Shown here: in pieces, positions 17,121 through 26,073 of the stretch
Position numbering within the stretch: position 1 is the first letter of the stretch
Layout of the letters: each line of letters opens with the position of its first letter
NCBI GenBank assembly: GCA_025980765.1
Contig: JAICXB010000001.1
Location: forward strand, 124,001 to 188,000
Source: Terriglobales bacterium
GTDB lineage: Bacteria > Acidobacteriota > Terriglobia > Terriglobales > Acidobacteriaceae
Direction: 5' to 3'
DNA length: 64,000 nucleotides
Program-made: the position numbers and the translations under genes
The notes under the pieces: model-generated
Databases searched by the model: none
What the model was told of the DNA's origin: nothing
Seen by the model: only the letters and a program-made list of their open reading frames with translations

Positions 17121-18521
17121 ATGTCACTTCTTACAATGGCATGGCGTTCTTGCCTCGCCGTGCTCATCTTGATCTCACCGGGACTGGCGCAGAACGGGGA
17201 CGCTCAGAGTTCCGGCACACAATCTTCCAGTTCTACGCCCGCGGTTTCCGCGCCCGACATGCTCATCCGCGGCGGCACCATTCTCACCGTCACCCACGGG
17301 GACATTCAGAATGGCAGCATCCTCATTCATAACGGAAAAATTGCCCGAATCGGGCAGAACATCAGCGCGCCAGCGGGAGCGACCGTCATTGATGCCACCG
17401 GAAAGTACGTCATGCCGGGCATCATCGATCCGCATTCTCATCTTGCCCTCGACGGCGATGTGAATGAAGCCACCAGCCCGATCACTCCATCGATGAATAT
17501 GCTCGATGCCTTTGTCAACACCGACAAAGGCCTATATCAGGCGCTGGCCGGCGGAGTGACTTCGCTACTCTTGCTGCACGGCTCGGCCAACATGATTGGC
17601 GGCCAGGCGGTGGTGATCAAGAACAAATTTGGCCTTAGCCGCGATCAGATGCTGTTTCCCAACGCGCCGCGCTCGATCAAGTTCGCCAGCGGCGAAAACC
17701 CCAAGCGGGTTTACGGATCGCGGAATCAGCTTCCCTCCACGCGCATGGGCAACTTCGAAGTGCAGCGCGAGGCCCTGCAGCAGGCCAAGGAGTACATGCG
17801 CGAGTGGGACGACTACAACGCCAAGGTCCAAAAAGGTGAGAAGGACCTGAAAGCGCCAAAGCGCGACCTGAAGCTCGAAGCGCTCGCGGACGTGCTGCGC
17901 GGCAAGCTGCTGGTGCAGATCCATTGCTATCGCGCTGACGAGTTCCTCACCGAGATGGCCATGGCGCGTGAGTTTGGATATCACATCCGCGCCTTCCACC
18001 ATGCGCTTGAGGCCTACAAAGTCGCCGACAAGATCGCTGCCGAGGGTGTCGCAGTCGCGACCTGGCCCGACTGGTGGGGATACAAGGATGAAGCTTGGGA
18101 TGCGCAGCCATGGAACGCTGTGATGTTAATGCGGCACGGAGTGCGCGTCGCACTGAAGAGCGATTCAAATGACGTGGTCCGCCGCCTGAATCAGGACGCC
18201 GGAAAAGTCATGCGCTATGGCGGCGCCACCGAGGAAGAAGCGCTGAAGATGATCACTTTGAATCCAGCATGGATCATCGGCGTCGATGATCGCGTGGGCT
18301 CGCTCGATGTCGGCAAAGATGCCGACATCAGCATCTGGGACAAATATCCCCTCTCCAGCTACGCGAAGGTGGACAAGGCCATCATCGACGGCGAAGTGTA
18401 CTTTGACAGTTCGCTGCCCGGGCTCGGACTGACGCACTGGAAGAATGCGCCGATGAGCGATGGCGGCTTTGAAGGCAACGAGATGGATGAAGAGATGATC
18501 GGGACCGGGGAGGCGCACTGA
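17121..18521 (+). CDS. Secreted amidohydrolase (metal-dependent)
   Basis: 466 residues; AGGAG lies seven bases before the ATG. A signal peptide (about residues 1-23) exports it. The amidohydrolase fold starts with the beta-sandwich part (LIRGGTILTVTHG, residues 48-60) and the metal-binding PGIIDPHSH (H105, H107). Later segments QIHCYRAD, RAFHHALEAYK and ALKSDSND supply further likely ligands. The end, GSLDVGKDADISIWD, is the classical return of the sandwich domain. Family members hydrolyse amide, lactam or imide bonds; secreted ones often act as dipeptidases or imidazolonepropionase-like enzymes. The next gene overlaps by one base (TGATG), so the two are translated together. Confidence 0.92.
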   Translation: MSLLTMAWRSCLAVLILISPGLAQNGDAQSSGTQSSSSTPAVSAPDMLIRGGTILTVTHGDIQNGSILIHNGKIARIGQNISAPAGATVIDATGKYVMPGIIDPHSHLALDGDVNEATSPITPSMNMLDAFVNTDKGLYQALAGGVTSLLLLHGSANMIGGQAVVIKNKFGLSRDQMLFPNAPRSIKFASGENPKRVYGSRNQLPSTRMGNFEVQREALQQAKEYMREWDDYNAKVQKGEKDLKAPKRDLKLEALADVLRGKLLVQIHCYRADEFLTEMAMAREFGYHIRAFHHALEAYKVADKIAAEGVAVATWPDWWGYKDEAWDAQPWNAVMLMRHGVRVALKSDSNDVVRRLNQDAGKVMRYGGATEEEALKMITLNPAWIIGVDDRVGSLDVGKDADISIWDKYPLSSYAKVDKAIIDGEVYFDSSLPGLGLTHWKNAPMSDGGFEGNEMDEEMIGTGEAH

Positions 18522-19990
18522 TGAACCGCAAAAACGAAAAGGCGTTTCGAGTTTCGAGTTTCAAGTTTCAGGTTTCGTCAATGGCAGTTGCACGAAAGGC
18601 TTACCCGAAACCTGAAACACGAAACCTGAAACGATTTTCTTCGCTTCTATTCGTCGTGATGCTTGCGTCCTTCGCTTTTGCACAAAAACCAGCAAACACC
18701 AAGATCAAGCGCACGGAAGTTCCCGCTTCGAACGGCCCCATTGCCATCCGCGGGGGCAAGCTGCTCACCATAACTCACGGCGTTATCGAGAACGGCACGG
18801 TTGTAATGGAGAACGGGAAAATTACGGCTGTCGGCCCGGCAGGCAGCACGGCGATTCCGCGTGGCGCCACGGTGATCGATGCCAGCGGCTTGACGGTCTA
18901 CCCCGGGCTCATCGATTCCGAAACCAATTTGGGACTGGTGGAAGTCTCGGCCGACCGCATGAGCAACGACATCAACGAGCCCAGCGATGAGATCATGCCG
19001 CACATGCACGTGGCCGACGCCTTTCGCGCGGAAACACAGCGCATTCCCGTAGTGCGCGTGAACGGCATCACCAACGCAATCGTCGCGCCGGGGACCGACG
19101 ACAGCCTGCCCGGGCAGGATATTTTTATCCAACTCGACGGCAGAGACCGCGACGAGATGATCCTCGCCAAAGACGTCGCGCTACCCATGAACTTCTCTGG
19201 CGAGCAGCGCCGTCTGGGTCGCAGCTTCGACCAGCGCAAGTTTCCCTCGACACGCATGGGACTTGCGTCTCAACTGCGGCAGACGTTCATGGACGCCCAG
19301 GATTACGAAGCCAAACAGCAGGCTTTCGCGAATAAGAAGCCCGATACAAGCAAAGGCGGAGGCGGCGAGCCGCCCAAGCGCGATCTAAAACTCGAAGCTC
19401 TGCTGCCCTATCTGCACGGACAAAAGCCAGTCGTGATCGGAGCCAGCGACGCCTACGATGTCGAAAACGCCATGCGCCTGGCGAAGGAATTCAATCTCAA
19501 GGTCGTGCTGAATCACGTGACCCACACGCAGCGCATCCTGGACGAGATCGCATCCTGGCACGTGCCCGTGATCGTTGGACCGATCTACGATTTTCCCCGA
19601 GCCGACGAACGCTACGACGCGGTTTACTCTCTCCCTGCCGAACTCTACAAACGCGGCGTGAAGATTTCGTTCGCCACCTACGATGTGGGATTCAATCGCA
19701 ACCTGCCCTACGCTGCGGGCTATGCCGTGGCTTTCGGACTACCTTATGACGAAGCTCTGAAGGCCATCACCATCAACCCGGCCGAAATCTGGGGAGTGTC
19801 AGACAAGCTGGGTTCGCTCGACGTCGGCAAAACCGCGAATGTCGTAATCGCCAACGGCGACCCCCTCGACGTGAAGACCGACGTGAAGCAAGTCTTCATC
19901 AACGGCCGCAAAATCTCCATGGAAAACCGGCAGACGCGGCTGCGGGACGAGTACGGAGGAGTGCCGCCAACACCTAGCAGTTCGCGATAG
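18521..19990 (+). CDS. Amidohydrolase-like partner lacking the HxH metal motif
   Basis: 489 residues as read from 18521. The sandwich domain is normal (IAIRGGKLLTITHG near 75-86; GSLDVGKTANVVIA near the end), but the position of the metal-binding HxH reads PGLIDSETN: H is replaced by E134 and N136. The counterparts of other ligands are also missing (IGASDAYD for QIHCYRAD), so it probably does not catalyse and may be a structural or regulatory partner of the first amidohydrolase. The N-terminal 40 residues come from an inverted repeat (18546-18632); internal starts at 18581 or 18659 (MLASFAFAQ) would shorten the protein, and the stretch before FAQ looks like a signal peptide. Confidence 0.85.
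   Translation: MNRKNEKAFRVSSFKFQVSSMAVARKAYPKPETRNLKRFSSLLFVVMLASFAFAQKPANTKIKRTEVPASNGPIAIRGGKLLTITHGVIENGTVVMENGKITAVGPAGSTAIPRGATVIDASGLTVYPGLIDSETNLGLVEVSADRMSNDINEPSDEIMPHMHVADAFRAETQRIPVVRVNGITNAIVAPGTDDSLPGQDIFIQLDGRDRDEMILAKDVALPMNFSGEQRRLGRSFDQRKFPSTRMGLASQLRQTFMDAQDYEAKQQAFANKKPDTSKGGGGEPPKRDLKLEALLPYLHGQKPVVIGASDAYDVENAMRLAKEFNLKVVLNHVTHTQRILDEIASWHVPVIVGPIYDFPRADERYDAVYSLPAELYKRGVKISFATYDVGFNRNLPYAAGYAVAFGLPYDEALKAITINPAEIWGVSDKLGSLDVGKTANVVIANGDPLDVKTDVKQVFINGRKISMENRQTRLRDEYGGVPPTPSSSR
18546..18632. repeat. gtttcgagtttc/gaaacctgaaac inverted repeat inside a gene start
   Basis: Left arm gtttcaagtttcaggtttcg and right arm cgaaacctgaaacacgaaac are reverse-complement-like, flanking an ATG at 18581. 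Short 5-6 base units (gtttc, cgaaac) repeat inside each arm. The element is read through in the frame of the second amidohydrolase. Confidence 0.7.
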
Positions 19991-20003
19991 GCGGTTTCAA
20001 GAA

Positions 20004-20163
20004 ATCGGGTGATCGGGCCATCGGGTCATCGGCTCATCGGGTGAAGTTGATCACACGATCACCCGTTCAAGGGTTCTGCCATAGTCGTGAAACTTGGCGG
20101 AGTTTGCCATCGTGATTTCTTGATTTTCAAATCACCCGATCACCCGATCGCGAAATCACCCGA
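20004..20163. repeat. gatcgggtgatcggg inverted repeat
   Basis: Left part: gatcgggccatcgggtcatc repeats built from (g/c)atcggg units. Right part: the complementary aatcacccgatcacccgatc units. It fills the gap between the amidohydrolase pair and the acyl carrier protein genes. The same family is found at 36702-36785 and, more loosely, at 51622-51719. Confidence 0.8.
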
Positions 20164-20255
20164 TCCGCTCGTCTGCTTGCCAGTCTTTCACTGCCACATT
20201 TAGACTGAATCGTTTACCGTTGCGTGCGGTTTGCGCCATCAGGAGGATCTCCGCT

Positions 20256-20504
20256 ATGCCTGGGGTAGAGGACAAAGTAAAGCAAATCATTGTGGACCAG
20301 CTCAGCGTTGAAGAGAGCGAAGTCACGCCGGCCGCTTCGTTCGTCGATGACCTTGGCGCCGATTCGCTCGACCGCGTCGAGCTCATCATGGCATTCGAAG
20401 AAGCCTTCGATATCGAGATCCCCGACGAAGAGGCGGAGAAGATCAAGACCGTTCAGGATGCGGTCAGTTACATCGAGAAGAATTCCAAAATCGCCAAGCA
20501 GTAG
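20256..20504 (+). CDS. acpP: Acyl carrier protein, copy 1
   Basis: 82 residues; AGGAGG lies about nine bases before the ATG at 20256. The protein is acidic, with the phosphopantetheine site [13 protein letters not shown] (Ser37). It carries growing acyl chains for fatty acid synthesis in the cytoplasm after a 4'-phosphopantetheine arm is attached to Ser37. A second, very similar carrier gene follows 33 bp downstream and fabF follows that, so all three are likely one operon. Which copy is the housekeeping one cannot be told; both have all core residues. Confidence 0.95.
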   Translation: MPGVEDKVKQIIVDQLSVEESEVTPAASFVDDLGADSLDRVELIMAFEEAFDIEIPDEEAEKIKTVQDAVSYIEKNSKIAKQ

Positions 20505-20537
20505 TCGTACATCCCAACCTAACAGCGAGGAACGCAC

Positions 20538-20783
20538 ATGGCCGCAGTGGACGAGAAGGTCAAGCAGATCATTGTCGAACAACTCGGAGTCGATGAAGGC
20601 GAAGTAACACCCAGCGCGTCATTTGTGGACGATCTTGGCGCCGATTCGCTCGACACCGTGGAGCTGGTCATGGCCTTTGAAGAAGCATTCGATATCGAGA
20701 TCCCCGACGAAGAGGCCGAAAAAATCAAGACAGTCAAAAACGCCATCGATTACATCAACGCCCACGCGAAAGGCGGCAAGTAG
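20538..20783 (+). CDS. acpP: Acyl carrier protein, copy 2
   Basis: 81 residues, preceded by GAGGA. Same layout as copy 1: acidic, helix I with [15 protein letters not shown], site [13 protein letters not shown] with Ser37, and EEAEKIKTV in helix III. It differs from copy 1 at scattered positions, mainly in the loops (SVEESEV versus GVDEGEV) and the C-terminus (NAHAKGGK versus NSKIAKQ), which indicates an old duplication kept by selection. Its stop is two bases before the fabF start, the closest coupling of the three genes, so it is the more likely partner of FabF. Confidence 0.95.
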   Translation: MAAVDEKVKQIIVEQLGVDEGEVTPSASFVDDLGADSLDTVELVMAFEEAFDIEIPDEEAEKIKTVKNAIDYINAHAKGGK

Positions 20784-20785
20784 GC

Positions 20786-22030
20786 TTGAGTCGCAGAGTT
20801 GCCGTCACTGGCATCGGCCTCATTTGCGCCGTAGGCAATACCAGCGCCGAGACCTGGAGCAATTTGCTGGCGGGCAAGAGCGGCGTCTCTCCCATCTCAT
20901 CATTTGATACCACTGGGTTCGCCTGCACCATCGCCGCGGAAGTCAAGAACTTCGATCCACTGAACTTCATCGAGAGAAAAGAAGTCAAGAAGATGGGCCG
21001 CTTCATTCACCTGTGCATGGCGGCCGCCGATGAAGCCATCAAGATGTCGAAGCTTGAGATCACGCCGGAAATTGCCGAACGCGTTGGCGTTCACATCGGA
21101 TCAGGCATTGGCGGTTTCGACATTATCGAGCGCGAGCACTCCAACCTGCTCAGCGGCGGGCCGCGCAAGATTTCGCCCTTCTTCATTCCCGCAGCGATCA
21201 TCAATTTGGCCGCTGGGCACGTGAGCATCCGTTACGGCGCGAAGGGTCCGAACGAAGCTACGGCAACCGCGTGTACTACCAGCGCGCACTCTATTGGCGA
21301 TGCCTTCAAAATCATTGCCCGCGGCGCAGCCGACGTAATGATCGCCGGCGGCACTGAGGCGGCGATCACTCCGATGGGCGTGGGAGGGTTCGCCGCCATG
21401 CGCGCGCTCTCAACCCGCAACGACAATCCCGGACATGCCAGCCGTCCGTTCGATAAGGACCGCGATGGCTTCGTGATCGGTGAAGGCGCCGGAATCCTCA
21501 TGCTGGAGGACTTGGATTTTGCCCGCAAACGCGGTGCGCCGATTTTCGCTGAGATCATCGGATACGGAATGAGCGCCGATGCCTATCACATCACCCAGCC
21601 CGCCGAAGAGGGCGAAGGCGGATATCGGGTGATGATGGCCGCGCTCAAGGATGCCCACGTCAGCCCCGAGCAGGTGGATTACATCAATGCCCACGGCACT
21701 TCGACTCCGCTGGGCGACGTGCTCGAAACCAAAGCCATCAAACGAGCCTTTGGAGCGCATGCCAAAAACGGCCTGGCCGTGAGCTCGACAAAATCAATGA
21801 CCGGACACCTGCTGGGCGGCGCCGGCGGGCTCGAGGCAGGCATTACCGTTTTGGCGCTGCACGATCAAGCAGTTCCTCCCACTATCAATCTCGACGAGCC
21901 CGACGCCGAGTGCGATCTCGACTACGTGCCCAACCACTCGCGCCGCGCCAATCTAAATATCGCGCTGACGAATTCCTTCGGCTTCGGCGGCACGAATGGC
22001 TCACTGATCTTCAAGCGCTGGATGGAATAA
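20786..22030 (+). CDS. fabF: Beta-ketoacyl-ACP synthase II
   Basis: 414 residues, TTG start at 20786 just after the second acpP stop. FabF condenses malonyl-ACP with acyl-ACP to lengthen fatty acids. The Cys-His-His triad is in place: TACTTSAHS with C163, NAHGTSTPLGD with H303 and SMTGHLLGGAGG with H341, with K336 nearby. The C-terminal GFGGTNGSL is typical. A role in primary fatty acid elongation is well supported; polyketide-type use is less likely because no other polyketide genes are here. The neighbours fabD, fabG and plsX of the classical cluster are absent. Confidence 0.95.
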   Translation: MSRRVAVTGIGLICAVGNTSAETWSNLLAGKSGVSPISSFDTTGFACTIAAEVKNFDPLNFIERKEVKKMGRFIHLCMAAADEAIKMSKLEITPEIAERVGVHIGSGIGGFDIIEREHSNLLSGGPRKISPFFIPAAIINLAAGHVSIRYGAKGPNEATATACTTSAHSIGDAFKIIARGAADVMIAGGTEAAITPMGVGGFAAMRALSTRNDNPGHASRPFDKDRDGFVIGEGAGILMLEDLDFARKRGAPIFAEIIGYGMSADAYHITQPAEEGEGGYRVMMAALKDAHVSPEQVDYINAHGTSTPLGDVLETKAIKRAFGAHAKNGLAVSSTKSMTGHLLGGAGGLEAGITVLALHDQAVPPTINLDEPDAECDLDYVPNHSRRANLNIALTNSFGFGGTNGSLIFKRWME

Positions 22031-22070
22031 GGCCGCAAAGCTTTGTAGTTTCGAAGCTTTGCCTGCCATT

Positions 22071-23075
22071 TCAAGAACAGCAGATGGCATGCGCCAAGTG
22101 ATCCATGGCGGCTTGGCGCTGCTCTTGGCCTTCCAGATAGGACTGCCAATATTTCCGCAAAGCCATTTCGTCCTGGTCCCAATATGGAATTCGTTTATAC
22201 ATTCCGTGCTTATACGCATACGGCTGAAAATTCGGGTCCGTGGCGTGTAGCTGTTCTTGGGTCACAAATCCGGCGGTGAAGAAAATCAGCGCCTGGGCAA
22301 AGCCTTGGGGCATCTCCGAGTGGTACTTCGCGAAAGCCGTCGATAGATCGCGGTCCATCCCCTCGTCCATGGTATGCAGCGCTTCATGAAAAATAATCTC
22401 GAGTTGGGCGTCTCCCTTATCATCGCCCACGCTGCCGACTGTGGTGTGCGGCGGAGACGAGATCGTGTAAGCTCCCGCCCAGTCCGCATAAGTGACCACA
22501 TCGACTGCTATCGGCTGAGCAGGCCATGCTGTGTTGAAGACGGTTGTCAAACGGCGCGCAATCTCCTGGCCGTGAGTAGCCAAGAGAGGCTCCAGCAGAT
22601 GAATCCATGCTTCGTTCAACCTGCGATGATTGGGCCAGCAAGACTGACGATAAGCGGGTGCTGCCGCCTCAAGTTCGCGCTTCAAATCGCGGGGCAGAGT
22701 TGCGGGTAGGGCCTGCACGTCGCCGGCATCGCCCAGCACGTCATTAATGTTCGCGAAGTCCCGATCAAAAAGCATGTCGCGGGAAGCGTAGTTACTGGAG
22801 TAAAACTGCACTGCTTTCTTCCAGTTTTGCTCCGCGTCCGCCGAAGCAAATGCCCCACATGGCGCCTGCCGCACTGCTGCTTGTGCAGTCGAAATCCAAC
22901 GAGCGTTCGCGCTGGTGGACCCGGCCAATGCCTCTGCGTAAAGAAAGTGATGCAGATTTATCCAGAAGCCATTTCGAAACCGGAAGAGCGCAGTTGGAAC
23001 CGGCCGGCTTTGCGCCGGCACAGCAGAAATCAAGTAGAGGAGAAGCGCGAAGGACAACTTTCGTACTGAACGCAT
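22071..23075 (-). CDS. Secreted hypothetical protein with HEALH motif
   Basis: 334 residues. A signal peptide (about residues 1-23, ...AQS) is followed by a mainly helical protein. The segment EIIFHEALHTMDEG gives H230-E231-x-x-H234, a zinc-metallopeptidase-like HExxH on a hydrophobic helix, with a possible third ligand in the acidic MDEGMDRD stretch. Pairs of cysteines (C73, C146) could form a disulfide. I recognise no named family; a zinc peptidase is possible but the overall fold is not one of the common ones. It is convergent with fabF and separated from the next minus-strand gene by a short gap. Confidence 0.65.
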   Translation of the reverse strand: MRSVRKLSFALLLYLISAVPAQSRPVPTALFRFRNGFWINLHHFLYAEALAGSTSANARWISTAQAAVRQAPCGAFASADAEQNWKKAVQFYSSNYASRDMLFDRDFANINDVLGDAGDVQALPATLPRDLKRELEAAAPAYRQSCWPNHRRLNEAWIHLLEPLLATHGQEIARRLTTVFNTAWPAQPIAVDVVTYADWAGAYTISSPPHTTVGSVGDDKGDAQLEIIFHEALHTMDEGMDRDLSTAFAKYHSEMPQGFAQALIFFTAGFVTQEQLHATDPNFQPYAYKHGMYKRIPYWDQDEMALRKYWQSYLEGQEQRQAAMDHLAHAICCS

Positions 23076-23149
23076 TACCGCTGAGGATATACTCTAACCT
23101 AAGTGGGATTGATGAGGAATTTTTCCGGATCTTAAAGACTGAGCTAGCT

Positions 23150-23620
23150 TCAGTACTCGCTGCGAATTCCCAGGACGCGAAAATCCACGAGGAAGCTCTT
23201 CATCACAAATACCACCCGGTTGTTGCTGTGGGGATCGGGAGGGCGCAGAAAAAATCCTTTGTCCATCACAAAGGGCAGCGAGTTATGCACGATTCCTTCG
23301 GTGGTTTCACCATCCTGGAATCGGATCTTGATCCAGAGGCCTTCGATTTGCGGATTGCGTTCAAAGAATTTCAGCTCGGTGTAATCGGTCCGGCCCTCGA
23401 AAGTTTTGACGAAAAACAATGCCTTGGCGCTGGTCAGATCCACAACTCTCTGCTCGCCACCGGCAAGCCGCAGAGCCACCGATGACGGCAACACCGCGCC
23501 CAATGCACCGGCTGCCAGAGGATCAAAGCTGGGATCTTCCGGGCAGAGGATGCCCTTAACCAGCGAACCATCCTGGAGATGCGCGACTACCCTGAGGTCT
23601 TCCCCACTGCGTTCGGGCAT
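23150..23620 (-). CDS. Conserved hypothetical beta-rich protein
   Basis: 156 residues, no signal peptide or membrane helix. Two similar halves start with LRVVAHLQDGSLVKGIL and IKIRFQDGETTEGIV, each followed by a hydrophobic strand and a F(F/V)V(K/M)(T/S)F-type ending; this internal duplication suggests a double small beta-barrel. I recognise no named function. It lies only 10 bp downstream of the NtrC-type regulator gene on the same strand, so it may be the last gene of that regulatory operon. Confidence 0.7.
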   Translation of the reverse strand: MPERSGEDLRVVAHLQDGSLVKGILCPEDPSFDPLAAGALGAVLPSSVALRLAGGEQRVVDLTSAKALFFVKTFEGRTDYTELKFFERNPQIEGLWIKIRFQDGETTEGIVHNSLPFVMDKGFFLRPPDPHSNNRVVFVMKSFLVDFRVLGIRSEY

Positions 23621-23629
23621 GAAGGCAGA

Positions 23630-25084
23630 TTACCTTAATCCGGCACGTGTATCCGGCATTCTCGCAGGAACCGGGGGCACAATCTGATATTGCTTAATTT
23701 TGTACAGGAGGGCTTTATAGCTGATATTCAAACGCGCGGCCGCCATCTTGCGGTTCCAGTTGGTCGCAGTCAAAGCTTGTTCGATGGCTTTCAACTCGGC
23801 TTCATCCTTGAGTCCGCGAACTAAAGATTTGAGCCCACCTTCCGGTGCTCCCCCCAGCCTCGCGTCTTCTGCGATTGCGCCTTTGCTCTTGGCGTCGAGC
23901 TCGGCAATGGCCATGCTTTCGTCCTGCAGCACGAGATATCGCTTCACGAAGTTTCCCAGCTCGCGCAAGTTCCCCGGCCAGTGATACTGCATACAGCTTT
24001 GCAACAAGCGCTCACTGTAGCTCAAGGGTGTCGTGGCATAACGCTCCGCCAGGCGATTCATGAAATGCTTGAGCAGCAACGGAATTTCTTCGCGGCGCTC
24101 GCGCAATGGGGGGATCTGCATGGTGAAGGCGTTGAGGCGGTAATACAGGTCTTCACGCAGCGTCCGGTTGGCGATGGCTTCCTGGATATTGATATTGGTG
24201 GCTGCAAGAATGCGAACATCCACGTTCACGTTGGATCGACTGCCGAGGCGGGAAAATGTTCCGTCTTGCAAGACGTGCAGCAGCTTGGCCTGCAGTCCGG
24301 TGCTCATCTCCCCGATTTCATCCAGCAGCATAGTTCCCTTATTGCACAATTCGAACTTCCCCGGTTTGGAACGATTCGCTCCCGTGAACGCGCCGGCCTC
24401 GTAGCCAAACAACTCGCTTTCCAGCAGCTCTGCGGGTAAAGCCGCGCAGTTGACTTTGAGCAACGGACGATGCGCGCGGATCGACATCTTGTGAATCAGT
24501 CGCGCCAGAATCTCCTTGCCTACTCCGCTTTCACCCAGCAGCAGCACCGGCACATCGACTTTTGCCACCAGCGAAACCTGCGCGCGAATCTGCTTCATCT
24601 GCGGACTGGCCGCAAGGAAGAAGAAATCGTCTTCAAGGTTCTCAACCTGCACGTCGTCGGAAACGGTATACCGATGCGCTTCGACTGTCGCCTTCGCCGG
24701 CTTCTCGGTCTTTTCTGGCTCCAAACAACGCTTCAGCACCGCATCCAGTTCGGCTTTATAGAACGGCTTGGTGACATAGTCGAGCGCGCCCAATTTGATC
24801 GCCTGAACTACGGTGCTGGTGTCGCTCACGCACGACAGCATCACGATCTTCTGCTCGGGCCGAATCTTCTTGCACTGCTCCAGAGTTTGCAGGCCATTCA
24901 TACTAGGCATGGCCATGTCGAGCAGGATCAGGTTGGGCGAGAGGCCGTCCTGCACCCGCTTCACCGCCTCCTGGCCGCTGCTGGCGGTCTCAACCGAATA
25001 GCGGTCTACTTCCAGCAGCGTGCGCGTGTATCGCAACATGCTGGGTTCGTCATCAACAATCAGGATCGTGGGATTTGCGCTCAT
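23630..25084 (-). CDS. NtrC-family sigma-54-dependent response regulator
   Basis: 484 residues. Receiver domain (about 1-120): D11-D12, phosphate-accepting D56, K106. AAA+ domain (about 150-390): Walker A GESGVGKE (184-191), sigma-54 contact loop GAFTGA (231-236), Walker B LLDEIGEM (about 253-260). C-terminal Fis-type helix-turn-helix: MAAARLNISYKALLYKIKQ. It activates sigma-54 promoters when phosphorylated. Its start overlaps the sensor kinase gene by four bases, so that kinase is its partner. Targets are unknown; no clear sigma-54 promoter is seen next to it. Confidence 0.95.
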   Translation of the reverse strand: MSANPTILIVDDEPSMLRYTRTLLEVDRYSVETASSGQEAVKRVQDGLSPNLILLDMAMPSMNGLQTLEQCKKIRPEQKIVMLSCVSDTSTVVQAIKLGALDYVTKPFYKAELDAVLKRCLEPEKTEKPAKATVEAHRYTVSDDVQVENLEDDFFFLAASPQMKQIRAQVSLVAKVDVPVLLLGESGVGKEILARLIHKMSIRAHRPLLKVNCAALPAELLESELFGYEAGAFTGANRSKPGKFELCNKGTMLLDEIGEMSTGLQAKLLHVLQDGTFSRLGSRSNVNVDVRILAATNINIQEAIANRTLREDLYYRLNAFTMQIPPLRERREEIPLLLKHFMNRLAERYATTPLSYSERLLQSCMQYHWPGNLRELGNFVKRYLVLQDESMAIAELDAKSKGAIAEDARLGGAPEGGLKSLVRGLKDEAELKAIEQALTATNWNRKMAAARLNISYKALLYKIKQYQIVPPVPARMPDTRAGLR

Positions 25085-25932
25085 GACTCTGCTGTCCTCA
25101 TCGGTAGGAGCACGGAAAATGTGCTGCCACTGCCAACTTCACTTTCCACCCAGATCTTTCCCGAGTGCGCTTCGACCAAACGTCGCGCAATCGCCAATCC
25201 AAGTCCCATGCCCTGAGAGTCGGAGGTCTGTTGCAGACGAAGGAATTCGTTGAATATTTCCTGGTGATACTCCGGCGGGATTCCCGGTCCGGTATCGGAG
25301 ATGCTGATGCGCACCGCGTTTGGGCTGTGATCTTTATCGACTGAGCGGCGTTCGTGCGTAGAGGAGAGGCTCTGGCGATAGCTGCGCCGCTCCCAAAGGT
25401 ACGTGCTGGTCGAGACCCGAACCCGACCGCCAGTCGGCGTGAACTTCACCGCGTTGTCCACCAAATTCGAAATCACGTGCTGCAGCTTCAACGAATCAAA
25501 CAGGATTGGAGTGAGCGTGGTCTCCGGACGAAAGTCCCAGCGCAGACGTTTCTGTTCGAAGCGGCCGGCCCAGTGCTCAAGCACTTCGGCAATACACTCA
25601 TTAACGTCGCCCAGTTCCTTGCTGATACGGATCTTGCCCGACTCCAGCGCGCTAAACGCCAAGAAGTCCTGAACGAATCGTTGCAGGCGGAGTCCGCTCT
25701 GCTTCATTTCCTCCAAAACTTTTTTCTGTTGATCGTTGAGGGGGCCTAGCAGCTCGCCCAATAAGAGGTCGGTATAACCGGTCATTACGGACAGCGGGGT
25801 CTTCAGCTCGTGGGCTGCGGATGCGAGCGCAATGGTGCGCCGGAAGATGTCCTGCTTTAGGGAATCTTCGATTTCAAGCCGAGTTGGGGGCGCAGGCGTC
25901 GCGTCGACAGCTCGACCAGGGGAACTAGACAC
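25081..25932 (-). CDS. Soluble sensor histidine kinase
   Basis: 283 residues with no membrane segment, signal peptide or obvious PAS domain: a minimal cytoplasmic kinase. HisKA domain with AHELKTPLSVM (phosphorylated H41) and HATPase domain with the N-box region LVDNAVKFT, the G1 DTGPGIP and the G2 GMGLGLAIARRL. A short insertion rich in Ser/Arg/His (YRQSLSSTHERRSVDKDH) precedes DTGPGIP. It overlaps the NtrC-type gene by four bases. Since it lacks a sensor domain, it must read its signal through the N-terminal 20-30 residues or through a protein partner. Confidence 0.93.
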   Translation of the reverse strand: MSSSPGRAVDATPAPPTRLEIEDSLKQDIFRRTIALASAAHELKTPLSVMTGYTDLLLGELLGPLNDQQKKVLEEMKQSGLRLQRFVQDFLAFSALESGKIRISKELGDVNECIAEVLEHWAGRFEQKRLRWDFRPETTLTPILFDSLKLQHVISNLVDNAVKFTPTGGRVRVSTSTYLWERRSYRQSLSSTHERRSVDKDHSPNAVRISISDTGPGIPPEYHQEIFNEFLRLQQTSDSQGMGLGLAIARRLVEAHSGKIWVESEVGSGSTFSVLLPMRTAES

Positions 25933-26073
25933 AAGTTACTCCCTCTCCGGCGGGCGCCGCCGGAAAGACTGAACTGCTAGATTTGTCGTGCAAATGGGCG
26001 ATTCTCTAAGACTGAGGGGAGAATTCGAGCCTTAAAGACAATTCCACTCTGCCAATAACGTGGTTCTCACAAT

